Below, piece after piece: positions 32,612 through 36,492 of a stretch of 36,492 nt of DNA (its first letter is position 1; the number at the start of each line of letters is the position of its first letter). Under the pieces are notes generated by a model that did no database searches, was not told the DNA's origin, and saw only the letters and a program-made list of their open reading frames with translations. Origin of the DNA: Pseudomonadota bacterium. GTDB lineage: Bacteria; Pseudomonadota; Alphaproteobacteria; Rhodobacterales; Rhodobacteraceae. The stretch is taken from contig JAQCLA010000003.1 of assembly GCA_027592105.1 (NCBI GenBank), forward strand, positions 1-36,492, given 5' to 3'. A program made the position numbers and the translations under genes.

Positions 32612-33790
32612 TCAGAGCCGGGTCAAAAGACCGCCACCACCGCGCTGAATGCGCCCGGCCAGTTCGAGGATCGCCAAGGCCTGCGCCACGGCGCGGGGCG
32701 GTTGGCCGAGGTCGCGGATCAGCTGATCCTCGGCCACCGGCGCGCTGCCCATCAGGGCAAGGATCGCCCCCTCCAGCCCGCCATCGGGGCGGGGTGTGGG
32801 GGCAGGGGATGGCGCGATCATGTCGCTGGGTGATGGGCGCGGGCGGGTGCGGGGCGCGCTTGCGTCTTGGCCCCCCGCGACTGGGCCCAATGCGGCGATC
32901 ACATCCTCGGCGTTGCGCACAAGCGTGGCACCATCGCGGATCAACAGGTTGCCGCCACCTGCGCGCGCATCCATCGGATGGCCCGGCACGGCCATGACCT
33001 CGCGGCCCTGATCAAGCGCGATCCGCGCGGTGATCAGCGAGCCTGACCGCGTCGCGGCTTCGACCACGATCACGGCGCGCGCCAGCCCCGACACGATACG
33101 GTTGCGGCGCGGGAAATGGCGTGCCTGCGGATGCAGGCCAAAGGGCATTTCGCTGAGCAACAGCCCCTTTTGCGCGATCTCGGCGGCGAGATCGGTATTT
33201 TCGGCGGGGTAGATGCAATCAAGCCCGCCTGCCAGCACCGCGATGGTGCCGCTGTCCATGCTGGCGTGATGGGCCAACGCGTCGATCCCGCGGGCCAGCC
33301 CCGAGGCGATGACAAAGCCTGCCGCCCCCAGATCGGCGGCCAGCCGCCGCGCCATCCGCGCCCCCAGCGCCGAGGCATTGCGCGTGCCAACCATCGCCAC
33401 CACGGGGCGCGTCAAAAGCGCGACACCCCCCTTGGCCCAAAGGATGGGCGGCGCATCGGCGACATCGGCCAATGCGGCGGGGTATGCGGCATCACCCAAG
33501 CACAGCATCCGTGCGCCGGCGCGCTTGGCGGCCTTGATCTCGGCCAGGGCCACGGGTTCGGGGCAGGGGGTGTAGCTGTCCACGCCTGCCGCCTGCGCAA
33601 TCGCGGGCAGGGCGCCCAGCGCCTCTTGCGCGCTGCCATGCGCATCCATCAGCCGCAGATAGGTTGCAGGCCCCACGCGCCGCGAACGGATCAGGCGCAG
33701 TCGCGCGATTTGATCCGCCTCATCGGCGACAGGGGGCGGCACGAAGATGGGGGCGGGTTCGTCAAATCCGAACGCGATCTCGTATGGCAT
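32612..33790 (-). CDS. dprA: DNA-processing protein DprA
   Basis: A 392-residue protein that loads RecA onto incoming single-stranded DNA during transformation. An N-terminal helical region (about 20-80, with LRLIRSRRVGPATYLRLM) precedes the extended Rossmann domain (about 105-310), marked by MVGTRNASALGARMA, GLARGIDALAHH, VLAGGLDCIYPAEN, FPRRNRIVSGLA and VVEAATRSGSLITA. A C-terminal winged-helix (about 335-392) ends ILELAGRIQRGGGGLLTRL. The start at 33790 has only a weak ribosome site. It follows tldD on the same strand after 64 bases. Confidence 0.95.
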   Translation of the reverse strand: MPYEIAFGFDEPAPIFVPPPVADEADQIARLRLIRSRRVGPATYLRLMDAHGSAQEALGALPAIAQAAGVDSYTPCPEPVALAEIKAAKRAGARMLCLGDAAYPAALADVADAPPILWAKGGVALLTRPVVAMVGTRNASALGARMARRLAADLGAAGFVIASGLARGIDALAHHASMDSGTIAVLAGGLDCIYPAENTDLAAEIAQKGLLLSEMPFGLHPQARHFPRRNRIVSGLARAVIVVEAATRSGSLITARIALDQGREVMAVPGHPMDARAGGGNLLIRDGATLVRNAEDVIAALGPVAGGQDASAPRTRPRPSPSDMIAPSPAPTPRPDGGLEGAILALMGSAPVAEDQLIRDLGQPPRAVAQALAILELAGRIQRGGGGLLTRL

Positions 33791-33854
33791 GGCGCCATGC
33801 CTAGCCGCGAAATGGTTAACGCCCCGTTACTGCCCCGTCACCGATGCGCGCGGA

Positions 33855-35279
33855 TCACGCGGCAGAGCCGCCCACGGTCAGCCCGCCGATCATCAGCGTC
33901 GGCTGGCCCACGCCCACAGGCACCCATTGGCCCGCCTTGCCGCAATTGCCCATCCCGGGGTCCAGCGCCATGTCATTGCCGATGGCGCGGATCTGTTGCA
34001 GCGCGGTGGCGCCATCCCCGATCAGCGTCGCGCCTTTGACCGCGGCGCCGATGACGCCGTTCTTGACCCGGTAGGCCTCGGTGCAACTGAACACGAACTT
34101 GCCATTGGTGATATCGACCTGACCGCCGCCGAAGCCTACGGCATAGATCCCATCCTTGAGATCGGCCAAGATCCCCGCAGGGTCGGCATTGCCGCCCAGC
34201 ATATAGGTGTTGGTCATCCGCGCCATCGGCGCATGGGCATAGCTTTCGCGCCGCCCATTGCCGGTGGGGGCGACCCCCATCAGCCGGGCGGATTGGCGAT
34301 CTTGCATATAGCCCACCAAGATCCCGTCATCGATCAGCACGTTTTTCGCGCTGGGCGTGCCTTCGTCATCGACCGAGATCGAGCCGCGCCTGTCGGGGAT
34401 CGTGCCGTCATCAAGCACGGTCACGCCGGGTGCGGCGATGCGTTGGCCCATCAGCCCGGCAAAGGCGGATTGGTTCTTGCGGTTGAAATCCCCCTCAAGC
34501 CCGTGGCCCACCGCCTCATGTAGCAAGATGCCCGGCCAGCCGGGGCCAAGCACCACATCCATGATCCCCGCCGGGGCGGAGACAGAACCAAGATTGACGA
34601 CCGCGATGCGCAGCGCCTCGTGGACCAGCCCTTCCCAATGGGTGCGCTCCATCAGGCTGGTGAGGCCGATTCGGCCCCCCCCACCCGCGCTGCCGGATTC
34701 GCGCCGACCATTCTCTTCGGCGATGATCGAGACATTGAGCCGGACCATCGGTCGCACATCGCGCATCCGCGTGCCCTCGGGGCGCAGAATCTCGACCTCT
34801 TGATGGCTGGCGGCAAGCGAGGCCGAGACCTGCACGACACGCGGGTCGAGCGCGCGGGCATAGGCGTCGATCTCGGCCAGCATGGAGAGTTTCACGCCGA
34901 ACTCCGCCCCTGCCATCGGGTCGGCATCGGTATAAAGATGACGGTTCGTACCCATCGGTGCATCGGCCAGAACACCGCCGCCTGCACCAACGGCCAGCCG
35001 GGTGGTTTCACTGGCGCGGCGCAAGGATGCTTCGGAAATCTCGGTGGAATGGGCATATCCCGCCACCTCACCCTTGACCGCGCGCAGGCCGAACCCCTCG
35101 GCGGCGTCGTAACTTGCGGTCCGCACACGCCCGTCATCGAAGACCAAAACCTCCGAGCGGCGGCGTTCGAGAAACAGCTCGCCATCTTCGGCCCCGTCGG
35201 TGGCCGCGCGCAAGATCGCAAGCGCCGCTTCTTCGTCGATCAGCGTCTCGAATGGGCGGAAAGGGGGGTGTTGGGACAT
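33855..35279 (-). CDS. tldD: TldD, metalloprotease of the TldD/TldE pair
   Basis: A 474-residue zinc protease subunit that with TldE (PmbA) cleaves modified peptides such as microcin B17 and CcdA-like antitoxins. The zinc-binding HEAVGH (His254, Glu255, His259) is intact, followed by LEGDFNRKNQSAFAG, GSISVDDEGT and MTNTYMLGG. The last stretch is VGVGQPTLMIGGLTVGG, typical of TldD. GGAGG lies five bases before the ATG at 35279. The partner gene tldE/pmbA is not in this window. It is divergent from coxB. Confidence 0.96.
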   Translation of the reverse strand: MSQHPPFRPFETLIDEEAALAILRAATDGAEDGELFLERRRSEVLVFDDGRVRTASYDAAEGFGLRAVKGEVAGYAHSTEISEASLRRASETTRLAVGAGGGVLADAPMGTNRHLYTDADPMAGAEFGVKLSMLAEIDAYARALDPRVVQVSASLAASHQEVEILRPEGTRMRDVRPMVRLNVSIIAEENGRRESGSAGGGGRIGLTSLMERTHWEGLVHEALRIAVVNLGSVSAPAGIMDVVLGPGWPGILLHEAVGHGLEGDFNRKNQSAFAGLMGQRIAAPGVTVLDDGTIPDRRGSISVDDEGTPSAKNVLIDDGILVGYMQDRQSARLMGVAPTGNGRRESYAHAPMARMTNTYMLGGNADPAGILADLKDGIYAVGFGGGQVDITNGKFVFSCTEAYRVKNGVIGAAVKGATLIGDGATALQQIRAIGNDMALDPGMGNCGKAGQWVPVGVGQPTLMIGGLTVGGSAA

Positions 35280-35463
35280 GTCGCCTCCGGCGCTGAAGGG
35301 CTGCGTTGAAAATGACCTGTGTCAAATCCGAGCAGGGGTGAGACATTTCGACCAAATGCCTTGGCTTGTCCTCAGCTATATGGTCCACACCACAAAGAAC
35401 GCAACGGCGCGTCGCAGATCAACTTATGGCTGTGCACGCCCGGGATAGACAGGACAGACCGGC

Positions 35464-36354
35464 ATGACCATTCGCAAGACGCTCAGCGGCCTCGGGGCCG
35501 CGATTGGTGCAACCATCATCGCGGGCATGGCAACGGCCCAGACCGTCGGCATGCGCGATGGTCTCGAGATTATCGGCGCGCCGACACCGGGCGCGATCGG
35601 CTTTCAGCCCGGCGTGACCGAGTTGGCCCGCGATGTGCGCGCGCTCGACACTTTCTTGCTGGTGATCATGACAGTCATCGTGCTGTTCGTGACCGCATTG
35701 CTGTTTTGGTCGATCATCCGCCATAACGCCAAGGCGAACCCGACGCCTGCAAGCTTTACCCACAACACCAAGATCGAGATTACCTGGACGGTTGTGCCGA
35801 TGATCATTCTGGTGGTGATCGGCGCCTTCTCGCTGCCGATCTTGTTCAAGCAGCAATCCATTCCCGAGGCCGAGGTGGTGGTCAAAGCCACAGGCTACCA
35901 GTGGTATTGGGGCTATGAATACCCCGAGCATGGCATCGTCTATGACAGCTTCATGCTGCGCGAGGACGAGTTGGCCGAGTATGGCTATGGCCGCGACGAA
36001 TATCTGCTGGCCACCGACACCGCCGTCGTTGTGCCGACAGGTGCCGTGGTCGTGGTGCAGGTCACCGGCGCCGATGTGATCCACTCTTGGACCATCCCCG
36101 CCTTTGGCGTGAGGCAAGACGGCGTTCCGGGTCGTCTGGCCGAATTGTGGTTCGAGGTCGAGGAAGGCCAAGAGGGCGTCTATTTCGGCCAATGCTCGGA
36201 GCTGTGCGGCGTGAACCATGCCTATATGCCGATCACGGTCTTTGCCGTGACGCAGGCGGAATACGATGCTTGGATCAATGGCGAGGCGCAGGATTTCGCC
36301 AGCGCCGGTGGCATGCGCGCACCGCGCATTCTGGAACTGGCTTCGGCTGATTAA
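35464..36354 (+). CDS. coxB: cytochrome c oxidase subunit II
   Basis: A 296-residue subunit of the aa3-type terminal oxidase; it takes electrons from cytochrome c through the binuclear CuA centre. A signal peptide (about 1-25, ending ATAQ) is followed by two membrane helices (about 61-83 and 105-128). The CuA ligands are present: His207 (DVIHSW), Cys244, Glu246, Cys248 and His252 (CSELCGVNH), and Met255 (YMPI). YQWYWGYEYPE is the aromatic electron entry path. AGGACAG precedes the ATG at about 7 bases. The gene order coxB then ctaB is standard for Rhodobacterales (alternative symbol ctaC). Confidence 0.97.
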   Translation: MTIRKTLSGLGAAIGATIIAGMATAQTVGMRDGLEIIGAPTPGAIGFQPGVTELARDVRALDTFLLVIMTVIVLFVTALLFWSIIRHNAKANPTPASFTHNTKIEITWTVVPMIILVVIGAFSLPILFKQQSIPEAEVVVKATGYQWYWGYEYPEHGIVYDSFMLREDELAEYGYGRDEYLLATDTAVVVPTGAVVVVQVTGADVIHSWTIPAFGVRQDGVPGRLAELWFEVEEGQEGVYFGQCSELCGVNHAYMPITVFAVTQAEYDAWINGEAQDFASAGGMRAPRILELASAD

Positions 36355-36362
36355 TCCGGTTA

Positions 36363-36405
36363 GCCGGGCCTTGGCCCGGCCAGCTTGATTGCTGGGCAAC
36401 AGCCC
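36363..36405 (+). repeat. tandem stem-loops between coxB and the next gene
   Basis: GCCGGGCC (36363-36370) pairs with GGCCCGGC (36373-36380). It is followed by CCAGC (36380-36384) with GCTGG (36391-36395), or alternatively GGGC (36394-36397) with GCCC (36402-36405). There is no T-run. This compact structure could stabilise the coxB message or reduce read-through into the downstream assembly genes. Confidence 0.55.
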
Positions 36406-36435
36406 GGCCTAAGGACAGGAAACACGGCACAGGCC

Positions 36436-36492
36436 ATGACCGACGCAACAACCAACACCACCATCCAAGCCGCCGAGGGCGAGGCCTGTTTC
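36436..36492 (+). CDS. start of next gene, probably heme o synthase CtaB (partial)
   Basis: An open frame begins at ATG 36436 and runs off the window after 19 codons. The visible N-terminus is MTDATTNTTIQAAEGEACF. Position directly after coxB, and a polar N-terminus like that of Rhodobacterales protoheme IX farnesyltransferases, suggest ctaB, which makes heme o for the oxidase. Too little is visible to confirm it by motif; the gene symbol is therefore left blank. Confidence 0.6.
   Translation, partial: MTDATTNTTIQAAEGEACF

Noticed and set aside
35320..35346. Imperfect inverted repeat TGTGTCA / TGAGACA in the tldD-coxB region as an FNR-like or other operator
   Set aside because: One mismatch in seven, a 14-base spacer and no match to the FNR consensus; not strong enough.

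Overview
The window is a chromosomal segment of an alphaproteobacterium, most probably in the order Rhodobacterales (Rhodobacteraceae/Paracoccaceae group). This rests on high GC with strong third-position bias, several small families typical of that group (DUF6280-like, DUF2927, DUF2842, DUF2065, DUF1467 proteins), the pairs secG-pyrG and glmU-glmS, coxB followed by a ctaB-like start, and an alphaproteobacterial LexA box (GTTC-N7-GTTC). Names come from reading motifs by eye; no database search was run.

Layout. Positions 1-740 hold a small conserved protein, its terminator and tRNA-Leu(UAA) on the minus strand. Positions 741-1773 are an AT-richer accessory patch: a leader with inverted and direct repeats, then a small serine recombinase. 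Positions 1797-3028 (minus) carry apt and a secreted DUF2927 protein. Positions 3172-7630 (minus) form a tight operon glmU-glmS-GNAT-AlkD, with two 4-base ATGA overlaps. Positions 7754-9672 (plus) carry gph and a DegT-type aminotransferase. Positions 9692-11866 (minus) are secG-pyrG. Positions 12178-13719 (plus) are purA and a DUF2842 protein. Positions 13790-16177 (minus) encode a large acidic, low-complexity protein of unknown function. Positions 16299-19309 (plus) are thiamine pyrophosphokinase, rpiA and glutathione reductase. Positions 19408-23362 (plus) are a membrane quality-control cluster, hflK-hflC-DUF2065-Do protease. Positions 23439-24461 (minus) hold a lipoprotein with a peptidoglycan-binding-like domain and an orphan OB-fold protein. 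Positions 24591-26852 (plus) are a 2Fe-2S ferredoxin and aspS. Positions 26861-27568 (minus) are a response regulator. Positions 27720-28405 (plus) are methylmalonyl-CoA epimerase and DUF1467. Positions 28350-29650 (minus) are an EI24/CysZ-like membrane protein and a nitroreductase. Positions 29731-35279 (minus) are topA, dprA and tldD. Positions 35464 to the end (plus) are coxB and the first codons of the next gene, probably ctaB.

Most of this is housekeeping: nucleotide synthesis (apt, pyrG, purA), cell-wall UDP-GlcNAc supply (glmS, glmU), redox and respiration (gor, ferredoxin, coxB), DNA topology and uptake (topA, dprA), and envelope proteolysis (hflKC, Do protease). The most unusual locus is 24081-24496. 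A 126-residue ORF matches the C-terminal OB-fold of the error-prone polymerase DnaE2 (ImuC) without any polymerase domain. It sits directly behind a perfect LexA box that overlaps a plausible -10, placed so that the transcript would be leaderless. It could be a deletion scar of an imuA-imuB-dnaE2 cassette or a small SOS-induced single-strand DNA-binding protein. Other points worth a look are the recombinase with a His at a normally Arg catalytic position and its repeat-rich leader, the large acidic protein with a hexanucleotide repeat, and several tidy stem-loops between genes.
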